Below, piece by piece: positions 29,715 to 40,360 of a stretch of 64,000 nt of DNA. Below the pieces are notes generated by a model, which saw only the letters and a program-made list of their open reading frames with translations, was not told where the DNA came from and did no database searches. Every line of letters starts with the position of its first letter. Position 1 is the stretch's first letter. This DNA comes from Bicyclus anynana (Eukaryota; Arthropoda; Insecta; Lepidoptera; Nymphalidae). A program made the translations under genes and the position numbers. The stretch spans positions 6,706,291-6,770,290 of the forward strand of contig NC_069090.1 of NCBI RefSeq assembly GCF_947172395.1, written 5' to 3'.

Positions 29715-30334
29715 CTAGCGGACGCCCGCGACTTCGTCCGCGTGAAAGTCGTTGTAAACTTTCAACTACCCCTATCCTACCCTACCCTAATCTACCTCTA
29801 CCCTACCCCTACCCTACCCTATCCCAACCCTACCCCTACCCTACCCCTGCCCTACCCCTACCCTACACTACCCCTACCCTACCCCTACCCTACCCCTACC
29901 CTACCCTACCCTACCCCTACCCTACTCATTAAGGCTGCACTTCTTTATTTATTCCTCCCACCGCGAGTCGCGTCGAGCGCGGCAACCGTTACACAAAAAT
30001 AATAATCCATATAGCAAGAATTAGTATTCACGCGCGATGACTTAGCATATTTCTTGTATAACTTTGGTGTTTCTTTACCGATTAATTTAATGAAAAGTAT
30101 ACTATAACCTGCCCAGGTGTATGTAGAATAATTGTACCAAGTTTCTTTAAAATCCGTCCAGTAGCTTTTGTTTCTATAAAGAACATACAGACAGACAGAC
30201 AGACAGACAAAAATTTTACTGAATGCATTTTTGCCATCAGTATCGATCGATCACTAATCACCCCCTGATAGTTATTTTGGAAATATATTTCATGTACAGA
30301 ATTGACCTCTCTACAGATTTATTATAAGTATAGA
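29715..30334 (-). mobile_element. HEL-4 element with GGGTA minisatellite, complete, copy 2
   Basis: Read on the minus strand, it starts TC-TATACTTATAATAAATCT after A, passes a GTCT run (30187-30210 on plus: AGAC units), ACTGGACGGATTTTAAAGAA and CGCGCTCGACGCGACTCGCG, enters the GGGTA array and ends GACGAAGTCGCGGGCGTCCG-CTAG before T. About 620 bp, no coding capacity. The best full-length example of this subtype. Confidence 0.75.
29765..29930 (-). repeat. GGGTA/GGGGTA minisatellite 2
   Basis: Plus-strand TACCC and TACCCC units with a few variants. It is embedded in the HEL-4 element. Confidence 0.9.
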
Positions 30335-30336
30335 TT

Positions 30337-30529
30337 GCTGGCGCTGCGCCGTTTCACCCGTGTGGTTCCCGTTCCCGTAGGAATACGGGGATAATATATA
30401 GCCTATAGCCTTCCTCGATGAATGGGCTAACTAACATTGAAAGAATTTTTCAAATCGGTCCAGTAGTTCCTGAGATTAGCGAGTTCAATCAAACAAACAA
30501 ACTCTTCAGCTTTATAATATTAGTATAGA
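30337..30529 (-). mobile_element. HEL-1 element
   Basis: The minus strand gives TC-TATACTAATATTATAAAG, CTGAAGAGTTTGTTTG, AGGAACTACTGGACCGATTT, TAGCCCATTCATCGAGGAAG, CGTATTCCTACGGGAACGGG. The 3' CTAG is mutated. It sits directly next to the HEL-4 element, 2 bp away. Confidence 0.75.
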
Positions 30530-31504
30530 TAAAATAACAGTCACAAAATAAAATTAACTATAAAAATCTTAATAACGATATTTACCACATCGACTTAAGA
30601 GAAGACGTAGACATAAGTATTTTACAGTCTAATTAGCTCGTGATTAACAATATTAACACAGTAAACTATAACGAGAATAATTAAAAGTTCCGTCCTACAT
30701 ACGAGCGGTAAGGTTGGAAGGTGCTCTTAACTGCGTTCACTAAACTAAACCAAACATCTGGAATCTAATAACCTCTGATAAGTTCCCGTGGAAGCCGGCA
30801 CGTAAGCATCGTGTATTTTCTACTATCACGGTAAATTTTGAAACCTATTAAGCTCCTCGAAGCGGCTATAATGTTAGCCTGAAGTAACGATTATGTCAAA
30901 GATTATAAAACAAGAGCCACTTTGTAGATGATACAATGCTTTCATTTAGAATTTCCTTATGCAGATAGTTTTACATTCACTTTTCATGTTATGAAATTTT
31001 GCACAAGGTGTTTTCCGTTTAAAAAAAATACGATTTTGCTTACAAGCTATAACTATATTAGTATTCAATTGTAGTTGAATCGCTATTTAGTAATACTTTA
31101 CGATAAACATTGTAGGTGAATATTATTTATTTAGATTTCCGTTTTTATTTATAATATTTTTTTGCATTAATTTTGAGGAAATAGTGAAATATATTGAAAT
31201 AATATATTTTAAAAGAGAAAAGTTAAGTAAGTATACACCAATAAATTTCAACCAAGTCATCAAATTCGTTTCTAAATATACAAAAAATATACGTTGAACA
31301 CGTGTTTTAATAACCTACATTAAACATTCAGAAATATTTTTATACTAACAGTTTGCCGACCAAGCAGTCTACATGATTTTAAGTTGAAATACTTAGCCTA
31401 TTTATAACAAAACAACTCTCTAGAAAAACATCTTACTATGTATTGCTTATTTATGGGAATAAAAATGTTAAGCCTCTGTGTGTTCATAATTACACCGATA
31501 ACCA
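30530..31504. other. Unassigned stretch
   Basis: A GC-richer patch at 30690-30850 (ACGAGCGGTAAGGTTGGAAG); the rest is AT-rich. No element or gene recognised. Confidence 0.35.
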
Positions 31505-31512
31505 CGCCCTTT

Positions 31513-31831
31513 TTTTTATTCTTTACAAGGTAGCCCTTGACTACAATCTCACCTGATGGTAAGTGATGATGCAGTCTAAGATGGAAGCGGGCTAACTTGT
31601 TAGGAGGAGGATGAAAATCCACACCCCTTTCGGTTTCTACACGGCATCGTACTGGAACGCTAAATCGCTTGGCGGTACGTCTTTGCCGGTAGGGTGGTAA
31701 CTAGCCACGGCCGAAGCCTCCCACCAGCCAGACCTGGACAAATTAAGAAAATCTCAATCTGCCCAGCCGGGGATCGAACCCAAGACCTCCGTCTTATAAA
31801 TCCACCGCGCATACCACTGCGCCACGGAGGG
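31513..31831 (-). mobile_element. SINE-B, full length with target duplication
   Basis: The minus strand has the A box TGGCGCAGTGG, B box GGTTCGATCCC, body and an A-rich tail. CGCCCTTT flanks it at 31505-31512 and 31832-31839, consistent with an 8-bp target-site duplication. It is the most complete SINE-B here, with both Pol III boxes intact. A 74-codon frame in it is not a gene. Confidence 0.9.
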
Positions 31832-31839
31832 CGCCCTTT

Positions 31840-32784
31840 ATTAAAGTTAGCATCAATCTATTCCTGTTCCTGCTTTCTGGCAATAGTTATAATAATAAGC
31901 TTAGATTGGTATCTAAGATGATTAGTGGCAGAAACAGATATGGACGTACTTCCATGGACAAGCAATGTCACAAAGATCTCTAAGTTGGTACTACTACTAA
32001 GTAAAGCAATTTTGAATTAATTTATTGAACAAATATCACTTTGACCTCCCAGAGTGTATAGGTACAAACTAATACCTATTTGGAGGTTCTGCAAAATAAC
32101 AATCTACTGTTTTGCGCGCCCGAGTCACCACTCTTTTGTACATGTTATTAGGCGGCTATATCTTGAAATTTGCATATTTCGGCAGTAAAATTAATTCGAA
32201 GATTTGCCCGCATCCACCACTTAGACGGGCGCAGGGTGGATCTGGGGTGGCGGTTTTTGGATTTGTGCATTTGAATTGAGTTTTACCAATAAACCTACTC
32301 AGCAGATATTATATACTTGTAGACACGTCAAACGTATCTTGACCGAACTCTTGATTGGTAATTATAAAATGTTGCTTGATTTTTTCATTTTGAAAAAAAA
32401 ATGGGTTTGTTTGGTATTTTTGAGCTACAATTTATTATGTTTTGGTGCATACACAATAATTACTACAAAATGCAAAAATAACAAAAAACTTCTTCGAAGC
32501 AACAAGCCTTGATTAGGTAATACATCACACGAGTCCCTACATCAAAAATACTATACTAATATTGTAATGGCAGGCAGTCAAGAAACAGTTGACGAAATAT
32601 GGAAGAAGTGGGATCACCAAAAAGACAAACCTAATTCCTGAATACTCAGAATGGTGATGTTATTGCAGACATGGTATATCGATATAGACACAGGTAGCAG
32701 TGGCGAAGAATAGAATTTTGACGGAGGTAAGCAGGCCCAAGAAGAAGAAAATTCATACCGCTTGATACATACTCCGGTTTCTCA
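31840..32784. other. Unassigned stretch with a unique island
   Basis: 32110-32270 (GATTTGCCCGCATCCACCAC, GGGTGGATCTGGGGTGGCGG) is repeat-free and GC-richer. AT-rich sequence with an unrecognised 78-codon frame follows. Confidence 0.35.
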
Positions 32785-32890
32785 TAAATCCATACATATT
32801 ATATATTCATTACAATAATGTATGTATGGATTTTTAAAAGATAACCCGACGAGAATCAGCTCGTATGGACTCTTCGCCGCTGATAGGTAG
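32785..32890 (-). repeat. Dispersed repeat L, copy 2
   Basis: The inverse of 24795-24890: GGATTTTTAAAAGATAACCC and GGACTCTTCGCCGCTG. It contains an inner inverted pair (AATCCATACATA / TATGTATGGATT) at about 32787-32832. Confidence 0.55.
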
Positions 32891-33183
32891 ATCATTGTCC
32901 AGTAACAATTGAACATTAAGTTAAACCGCACGCATATTCTTTAAATGTACATTATCGTATACTCAGGTAGCTTTATGCAATAAAAGATGATCACAGAACG
33001 CCTGTAGTAGGAACATCTCAAAGTTTAAATGCATCAAAAATGTAAGTCAGATGATCCCAAGCTGCGCTTAAGACAAGGGTGGCTTAAGATAATCTAGACG
33101 GAGGAAATTAGCATATGATCCGTTCGACTAATATAAGCTATAAACGTTAAATCAAAACGTTAATTTAAACTACATTTAGATTG
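32891..33183. other. Unassigned stretch
   Basis: Nothing recognised. Confidence 0.35.
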
Positions 33184-33504
33184 TGCGATTATGACACGAT
33201 TTTCTATTTTTGATCGATGGTGGAGAGATTATGACACGATTTTCTATTTTATATCGATGGTGTGGCGAATATGACACGATTTTCTATTTCATATCGGTGG
33301 TGGGGCGAATATGACACGATTTTCTATTTTATATCGATGGTGCAGCGATTATGACACGATTTTCTATTTTATATCGATGGTGGAGCGATTATAACACGAT
33401 TTTCGATTTTATATCGATGGTGGAGCGATTATGACACGATTTTCTATTTTACATCGATGGTGGAGCGATTATAACACGATTTTCTATTTTATATGGAAGG
33501 TGGA
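33184..33504 (+). repeat. Minisatellite, 8 units of exactly 40 bp
   Basis: ATGACACGAT or ATAACACGAT starts at 33191, 33231, 33271, 33311, 33351, 33391, 33431 and 33471, each followed by TTTCTATTTTATATCGATGG and TGGAGCG with minor changes. No indels separate the units. The last four alternate ATG/ATA, suggesting that an 80-bp dimer was duplicated. Forty is not a multiple of three, so the array has no constant reading frame. Confidence 0.97.
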
Positions 33505-33900
33505 AATACAAAATTATTTATGAACAAAATTAGAACAGATCCAAAGGTTTTTTTAGGTCAGAACAAATTCAAAAAAGGAAGAGGTCATTCGACGCGTATG
33601 TTTTTTTTAAATGTTTGTTACCTCATAACTTCGTCATTTATTAACCAATTTTGAAAATTCTTTTTTCTTTGAAAGAGTATACTTTCAGATTGGTACCATT
33701 TAATATTCATGAAAATCAATCTAGTAATTTTGTGTTAAATAACGTTTCTGAAGTCGGTTCGTTTTTATGTTCAAAAGATTATTTCGCTTTTTAGTTTATG
33801 GTAAGTTCATTTTTGTGTTGGAAGTCGGTTGAACTTTTTAAAATAAAATATTTATTTTTCACTTTTAGTGTTAGTATTTATACCAGATACCTACTATGAT
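33505..33900. repeat. Possible dispersed repeat with GAAGTCGGTTG motif
   Basis: CTGAAGTCGGTTCGTTTTTA (33748) and GGAAGTCGGTTGAACTTTTT (33818) repeat a motif common in lepidopteran retroposon ends (recalled). Confidence 0.4.
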
Positions 33901-34343
33901 TAATTAACGCTATTTCCATATGAGACGATTTCTGTCAAAAACTCTCTAATGTAAGCCGCCTAAACAAACTTTATGATAGCTTCTTATGGAAAGGTAAACC
34001 GCTTCGTAACGTAACGCGTTACGGCGCCACTTTGTCTGGTTTCCATTTCTCTCACACATACAGCAGGTTCAAGTTACCACTTCTGTCGGGACAAGACGTC
34101 TTTTTTTTAAATATCGTATCCCTTGTCGTATCGTATAACTCGTATAGCGTGCGATACATCGTACCGTGTAAACTACCAGACAGACTTATGATAATAGCCG
34201 TTAAAAGGCGCACTACAGCGCTTCGCCGTTCGAAATAATCCTTACAACTAATATTAGCAATAAACAGCCCCTTTCCCACTAATTATGCTAAGATGTTTCG
34301 GCTAAGTTGTCGTCTGCGCGGATTTGGTGCCGCTTGACAGCAC
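33901..34343. other. Unassigned sequence
   Basis: GTAACGCGTTAC at 34011-34022 is a 12-bp perfect palindrome. Two overlapping open frames on opposite strands (34032-34279) are unrecognised. Confidence 0.35.
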
Positions 34344-34617
34344 CAGTTTATGGACGTGTCGCGTAACCGGGGAGCTAAGTTTTTATTGGACTTGGAACTT
34401 CAAGGTGAGATGCCGTTAACCAAATTATCTATAGTTATTTTTTTTTTTTAGTGACAAGTTAACCTTTGACTTTAATTTCACGTGATGTGAAATGACCAGT
34501 TTATGTCTCGAGTAACCGGGGAGCTAAGTTTTTATTGGACTTGGAACTTCAAAGTGAGATGCCGTTAACCAAAATATATCAATAGTTATTTTTTTTATTT
34601 AGTAACAAGTTAGTAGC
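34344..34617 (+). repeat. Direct duplication, about 152-bp unit
   Basis: AACCGGGGAGCTAAGTTTTT, TTGGACTTGGAACTTCAA and GTGAGATGCCGTTAACCAAA occur in both halves (34364 and 34513 on). The first unit also carries a piece like a SINE-B tail (TTTAGTGACAAGTTAACCTT). Confidence 0.85.
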
Positions 34618-34783
34618 CAAGGATCCGTGGAGCATTTTTAGATCACGTTAATTTACTATCAAGTTATTTTTCTGTGAGTAGCTTCATCTTGATGCTCAAC
34701 GTTTATATTTACGACTTGTCTTGATTCTGGTAGCTAACTAGGTTACCAGGTATTAACATTTCTGAGCGTCATAACGAGATAAT

Positions 34784-34876
34784 GTAGCTAAGTGGCACAT
34801 CGATTCGAAGTAAGCTAGTTTTCGAAGCGTTTGCGATTGTAGAAAGAGAATCGACGTTCTACTTGGCTACAGGGGT
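34784..34876 (+). mobile_element. MITE-1, internal deletion
   Basis: The left end GTAGCTAAGTGGCACATCGA joins directly to the right arm AGCTAGTTTTCGAAGCGTTT and right end CTACTTGGCTACAGGGG. The palindromic core is deleted. Confidence 0.8.
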
Positions 34877-35068
34877 TGTTCACTGTTATGCAGCAGTGTA
34901 CCTACTGAGTATATGTATTTATTTTTATTTACACCTCAACAACATCATATTTAATATAATAAAGGATTTTGAAGTATCTATGAGTTTTTTGTATTTATAT
35001 TTGACGGATCAAGCATGATGGTAAGCGAAAAAGTCTTGCGCACTAGCAGAGCGTCATTATTGAATTCA

Positions 35069-35262
35069 CTAGTAGACGCCGCGTGGTTCCCTTTCCCGTA
35101 GGAATACGGGGATAAACTATAGCCTATAGCCTTCCTCGATAAAAAGGCTATATAACACTGAAAGAATTTTTCAAATCGGACCATTAATTCTTGAGATTAG
35201 CGCGTTCAAGCAAACAAACAAACAAACAAACTCTTCAGCTTTATAATATTAGTAGGTATAGA
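35069..35262 (-). mobile_element. HEL-1, complete
   Basis: The minus strand runs from TC (35261-35262) to CTAG (35069-35072), flanked by A and T as Helitrons require. It contains CGTATTCCTACGGGAAAGGG and ACCACGCGGCG. It carries one extra insertion in the start motif (TATACCTACTAAT). Confidence 0.8.
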
Positions 35263-35435
35263 TTTATTTGAAGTAGTTTACAAGCACTTTTGAAACATCA
35301 AGACTATTTTTAAAGTCTCTACGACACGTTCGGAACTCGGAAGACAAGTTCTGCCAAGTTCTGCTGAGAAGAGCTAACAAGAAAGTAATTTCTTACCGGC
35401 TCTTCTCATCAGAACAGACATTATTTAAAATTGTA
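35263..35435 (-). mobile_element. LINE-G 3' end, inverted
   Basis: ATTTATTTGAAGTAGTTTAC, AAGCACTTTTGAAACATCAA and TACCGGCTCTTCTCATCAG are the reverse of the 19250-19400 copy. It starts immediately at the HEL-1 boundary. Confidence 0.7.
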
Positions 35436-35984
35436 TTATAGGAGTAATCCCACAACACTATTCTCACGTTCCATCTCATCTCACTTTCCATTGTTCACCC
35501 ATAGAATGGATTACTGCCTTCTGTATCTGTTGAGGTGAGGTAAGCTTCACAAGGTATTGGTCGAAGTTCTTTGCTATAAGACCAATGACTGATACGAATA
35601 AACACATAAATATATTTACATTTATTAATGTTACACCTTAATTAGCAGCAAAGCTTGCGTTTGTTGGAGCACTTTAAACTTTACGTACATTAAGCTCCGT
35701 CGCGAGTCGCCATATTTCTTTGATAACTCCTTATCGCCGGCCGCTGCAGCGATCCGAAGCAAATATGCCTTTCGCCTTAAATACCAAACGGTTTAACATC
35801 GCTATCGCGACGGGAACATATTAACGAGCTTAAATATTTACATCGCGGAAGCTGTATGATGAAAATTTCGAACGTAAATTATATTTAAAAAAAAAAACGA
35901 GTAAAGAGCTATTAATCGAGCTACAAGTTTAGGTATACAGACAAACATACATATCAAAACAACCCCCTTTTTTAATTATGTATA
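35436..35984. other. Unassigned, with a repeat-free island
   Basis: 35690-35880 (CTTATCGCCGGCCGCTGCAG, CATCGCTATCGCGACGGGAA) is GC-richer and has no repeat similarity. Confidence 0.35.
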
Positions 35985-36173
35985 ATTAAAATATTATAAT
36001 AAGGTAAAATTTGTGGGGTTGCAGAGAGTAAACTCTGGATCTGTTAAACCAATTTTAAAAATTCTTTTACCATTATAAAGCCACATTATTTACGAGTGTC
36101 ATAGGCTACATTTTATTCCCATATTCCACCAGGAACGAAAACCACGCGGGCAAAGCCGCTCGGCGTCTGCTAG
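35985..36173 (+). mobile_element. HEL-2 element
   Basis: AATATTATAATAAGGTAAAA, TTTGTGGGGTTGCAGAG, CTCTGGATCTGTTAAACC, then CACGCGGGCAAAGCCGCTCG and CTGCTAG before T. The 5' TC is lost. Confidence 0.75.
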
Positions 36174-36567
36174 TCAAACATATAATACTTAATTTGTGGA
36201 ATCGATCCTCCATAGTACAAATTATTTCCCTTACGTTGTTTATATTTCTTAGAACACAAGCAAGTAATTAAACGTTCACATTGACGCAGACGGACGCCAA
36301 ACAGTATCCGATCCTGTTCAAACAAACGCCTCACGCGGGAATAGAACCCGCGTCGGTTCCGCCAACTTTATTTCCTATTGACTCCCGATTCTAAAGGCTT
36401 TATTGTTTTACAAAATAATGCCCTATTGTTCAGTCTCCCGGGTTTGTTGTGTTGATTTTTTTTTTTCAGTTTCCATTCGCTCGATGAATGGTGAAGAGGT
36501 CGCTTAACTTAATCAAACAGTTAAGAAATTCAAAGTCCAATAAAAGTCAGTACTCTCAGTAAGTTTT
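36174..36567. other. Unassigned, with a tRNA-like T-arm palindrome
   Basis: CACGCGGGAATAGAACCCGC at 36330-36350 reads on the minus strand as GCGGGTTCTATTCCCGCG, a B-box/T-arm-like hairpin. No full cloverleaf could be built. Confidence 0.35.
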
Positions 36568-36731
36568 GACGGCCTCTGTGGCGCAGTGGTATGCGCGGTG
36601 GATTTACAAAACGGAGGTCCTGGGTCGATCCCCGGCTGGGCAGATTGAGATTTTCTTAATTTGTCCAGGTCTGGCTGGTGAGAGGCTTCGGCCGTGGCTA
36701 GTTACCACCCTAACGGCAAAGACGTACCGCA
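36568..36731 (+). mobile_element. SINE-B, 3'-truncated
   Basis: GCCTCTGTGGCGCAGTGGTA, B-box region GGGTCGATCCCCGG (one base short), TTTGTCCAGGTCTGGCTGGT, ending near AAAGACGTACCGC. A 71-codon frame within it is not a gene. Confidence 0.85.
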
Positions 36732-37087
36732 GACCACCATATTGTAGATACTGCAAAATCAATTCGAATCAAAAGAAATAGAAAACACGTGTAAATTTTG
36801 GATGACTGATTGGTTGAGCTTTTCTCAGTTTTTTTATAAAATCATATCTCAAATTTATTTTGACATGCATCGTAGTAACATGGTAACAACTTTTCAAAGA
36901 ACGAAGCAACTTTACGAACAGCTTTCTAGTGTTCCCATAATGCAGCCAATTGCCAAAAGTGAAGGAGCATTGCACAGAAAGCGCCACTCATGGCTGCAAC
37001 CACGAGCACTCTGCCAAGAGTGAACGAGTGAAGAAGAAGAAGAAGAATAAAGCTGTCGACTGCTTCTACGAATGAATTTAAACAGAA
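36732..37087. other. Unassigned stretch with an unexplained open frame
   Basis: 36802-37023 is open for 73 codons on the plus strand and has an internal ATG at 36880 followed by VTTFQRTKQLYEQLSS. I recognise no family. An AAG run lies at 37031-37048. Confidence 0.3.
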
Positions 37088-37160
37088 GATTTAGACAGAA
37101 TAAAAATAGTACAAGCTGTAAATACATTACAGCTTGTACTATTTTTATTCTGACTAAATC
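37088..37160. repeat. 34-bp hairpin, one mismatch, 5-nt loop
   Basis: GATTTAGACAGAATAAAAAT... (37088-37121) pairs with 37127-37160 at 33 of 34 positions, with loop ATACA. If transcribed it would make a 73-nt foldback. It matches no other sequence in the window. Confidence 0.95.
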
Positions 37161-38458
37161 AAATTTAATCTAGTGTGTAATTTAAGCCTTGAGGAGGACC
37201 ACCGGGAAATAGATAGGGGGAATTTGTGGCCCACTGGAGATAAGTCCTTAAGTTGGTTAACACTCTGTTTCCCATGCGCCTTCAAAAACCCTGGAGGAGA
37301 AGACCCTGGGGGTTTGTGAAACGTAGCCGTGGTCAATATCGTCTTCATCATAAGGGCACACGGGGCCCGTGGATCAAGGGATCAATCGAAACACCGTGAG
37401 AACACAATCAGTTAGAGTTGACACAACCTTATTGCCTCCTCTTAAGGAGGTTCCCAAGAGGATTTCCCCACGGAAAAAAATGTAAAACACATCGAAATTG
37501 AAAACCTAATTTTGACTCATTTAGAAATGCCGTCCTGTTTTAAATGTGTGAGTAGTTCTTCCGCTTACGGTTATTTAATCACATTTGAAATCAAAGACAA
37601 GGCTTTAGTAAAATATATTTGAATATTATTATTTACTTTACCAAACAGTTGACCCCAAATTCCACCGCACAACCCGCAAACCATATCAAAAGGGAACACG
37701 ACAGAACAAACACTTGTTCCCTGATCAATAGATAGATTCCCGTAATCCTTTGACCGCCTCCGCTACATCGTAAACCGAATGATCCTGTAAGACTCAATTA
37801 CGGCTAACCCTGATTTACCCACGACCGATCCAATTTGTAAACGGCGCCCGATCGGAGAAAACTATCCGCGAAAAACACCAAACCAATTTAAACCCTATTC
37901 GCCTAATATATAGTTTAAAATCCTGTTCGTTGTAACAAACGTCACCTTCGGAGTCGATATTGCCTAGTCATGCGAGTGATGACCACACTTGTATTGATGC
38001 TGAACAAAAATAAACTCTATTGTATTGTAATTAAGTATAATTTTCGGTATCCAATGGAGGTGGCAGACCAATGAGACCTGAACCCCAATTATAGGCCAGA
38101 AACTGTTTTATCTAACGCCATCCGACAACGTTAATCTTATTAGGATCTATTGGAATTGAATACGTGGTTTTCTTATTGGACGGGGAGCCATTTCTCTTCT
38201 AAAGGAGGTTCATGAGTTTTAAAGGACGTGCTGAAACTCGTTTGTTAAACATAGAATACAACAGAACATTCATGTTCTTTATTTTCCTCTTCTATGAGAG
38301 ACTGTTCACTCGATCATGAATTTTTTGCGCAGACGGCAAGAAAATGCAAGAAAAAGACGGCAATGCTTGTGACCGCGCATCGCTTATACCTACCTACATA
38401 CTATACCAACTAGTATAAAGCAATTGTAGTTTTAAAAAATGAAGACTTTTATTCGTTA
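37161..38458. other. Unassigned, with a repeat-free island
   Basis: 37620-37960 (CCGCACAACCCGCAAACCAT, CGGCGCCCGATCGGAGAAAA) is GC-richer and repeat-free. The rest includes an unrecognised minus-strand open frame at 37154-37351. Confidence 0.35.
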
Positions 38459-38667
38459 TACCCATATTCTACTCACTGCTGAACTCGAGTCTCCTCTCAG
38501 AATGAGAGGGGTTAGGCCAATAGTCCACCACGCTGGCCCAATGCAGATTGGCAGACTTCACACACGCAGATGATTTAGAAAATTCTCTGGTTTGCAGGTT
38601 TCCTCACGATGTTTTCCTTCACCGTTTGAGACACGTGATATTTAATTCCTTAAAATGCACACAACTG
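38459..38667 (-). mobile_element. SINE-A, head missing
   Basis: TACTCACTGCTGAACTCGAG, CACCACGCTGGCCCAATGCA and GAGACACGTGATATTTAAT, ending CACACAACTG. 5'-truncated; CACGTG intact. Confidence 0.85.
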
Positions 38668-39235
38668 TTATTATGTACATGTAATTTATTTAGTTTAAGT
38701 ATGCCCTTGCAAAATTTTAATCCGATTAGACCAACTAAACGTTTTGTTAGAAAAACTTTTAGTTGGTCTAATTTTTTTTTTTTTAACACATATAGGAGGA
38801 ATTTTCAAAAATCCTCTCAGACCACATGCCTGTCAGTAAAACAGGACGTAGCTTTTTATAGGTTACAAGCTATGCCTAACCAGTGTTTTTTTTTTAATTG
38901 TGATCGTTAATTAGGATAATATGTCAGCCCCATCAATCCTAATTAACAATTAAAAGTAAAATCAATGAAATCTAATGAAAATTTATACGTAACTGGATTT
39001 ATTAACACACACGTACCTATACATCTAGATCACAATTGATAGGTGAGCGTGATTCGGCTTAACCAATTTACCGGCTAATCCCACTCGGAAAGATCAGACG
39101 CCTTCGGATCACCCCGTATGGATACAGATAAATTGACTTGTGGATTTCATGCATTAAGGGTCGGAACAACCTTGATTTTACAACTATTTAACTTTAGAGG
39201 AAGAAGTTGAAGAAATAATTTATTGAACACAAAAA
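38668..39235. other. Unassigned, with a small hairpin
   Basis: ATTAGACCAACTAAA (38725-38739) pairs with 38758-38772. A GC-richer patch lies at 39050-39120 (CGGCTAATCCCACTCGGAAA). Confidence 0.4.
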
Positions 39236-39609
39236 TCCTACTAATATTATAAACGCGAAAGTTTGTATGGATGTTTGGATGTTTGTTACTCTTTAACGCC
39301 GCTACTACTGAAGCGATTTTGCTAAAATTTGAAATGGAAATGGATTTTACTCCAGATTAACACATGGGCTACTTTTTATCCCGAAAAAATCCATGGTTTC
39401 CCGAGATTTGCGAAAACTGATGATTTTAATGATATGAATGTTTGTTACTCTTTCACGCCTCGACTTTGCTGAACTGAATTAGCTGAAATTTGGTATTGAG
39501 ATATATTATAGCATGGATTAACACATGGCTACTTTTATCCCGGAAAAATCCATGGTTCCCGACGGATTTGTGAAAAACTAAATTCCACGCGGACGCAGGC
39601 GTCCGCTAG
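39236..39609 (+). mobile_element. HEL-3 composite element, complete
   Basis: TC-CTACTAATATTATAAACG follows a host A; the end is GGCGTCCG-CTAG before T. The internal unit is repeated: GTTTGTTACTCTTTAACGCC and GTTTGTTACTCTTTCACGCC head two halves, each with AAAAATCCATGGTTTCCCGA or similar. 374 bp, non-coding. Confidence 0.8.
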
Positions 39610-39664
39610 TACAGTAATAAATAAAATCAATAAAACAATTTTAATTCGAGATAGTGATTGATTA

Positions 39665-40360
39665 TCTATACTAATATTATAAATGCGAAAATAAGTCTGT
39701 CTGTCTGTCTGTCTGTTACCTTTTCACTGCTTAACGGCTGAATCGATCAAGATGAATTTTGGTATAATGGTAAATAGGATCTTGAAGCAAAACAAAGGGT
39801 ACTTTTTGACCCTAAAATAATAAAAACAGAAGGGGGTGAAATAGGGATTGAAATTTTGTATGGAAAGTCCTTTTTTTTTAGAGTTACATTTTTAAAGTTT
39901 GTTTATAAATCATAAAAAATACGAAATATAAAGTGATTAAAGAATTTTTGCCTTAATGAAAGCCGTGATAGAAGAAGTGGATATGACCTCTGCCTCCGAT
40001 TCCGGAGGGTGTGGGTTCGAATCCGGTCCGGGGCATGCACCTCCAACTTTTCAGTTGTGTGCATTTTAAGAAATTAAATATCACGTGTCTAAATCGGTGA
40101 AGGAAAACATCGTGAGGAAACCTGCATACCAGAGAATTATCTTAATTCTTTGCGTGTGTGAAGTCTGCCAATCCGCATTGGGCCAGCGTGGTGGACTATT
40201 GGCCTAACCCCTCTCATCCTGAGAGGAGACTCGAGCTCAGCAGTGAGCCGAATACGGGTTGATGACGAAAGAATTTTTAAAATTTAACCCCTAAGAGGAG
40301 AAATAGGGCTTGAAAGTTTACATTGATTTCCACTTGCGTGAAGTCGCGGGCGTCCGCTAG
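39665..40360 (+). mobile_element. Helitron-like element interrupted by SINE-A
   Basis: TC-TATACTAATATTATAAAT and a GTCT run, then TTTTGACCCTAAAATAATAA, then the SINE-A insert, then GAAGTCGCGGGCGTCCG-CTAG before T. The outer element is about 370 bp once the insert is removed. Confidence 0.8.
39950..40267 (+). mobile_element. SINE-A insertion with 11-bp target duplication
   Basis: AAAGAATTTTT occurs at 39939-39949 and 40268-40278, exactly bracketing the SINE. The A box is altered (GATAGAAGAAGTGG) but the B box GGTTCGAATCC, CACGTG and tail are intact. This proves that SINE-A moved after the Helitron-like element did. Confidence 0.95.

Noticed and set aside
33184..33504. CRISPR-like array
   Set aside because: The 40-bp units are contiguous and near-identical without unique spacers, and the genome is eukaryotic.
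36330..36350. tRNA T-arm at a CGCGGGAATAGAACCCGCG palindrome
   Set aside because: No anticodon arm or acceptor stem at the expected distance.
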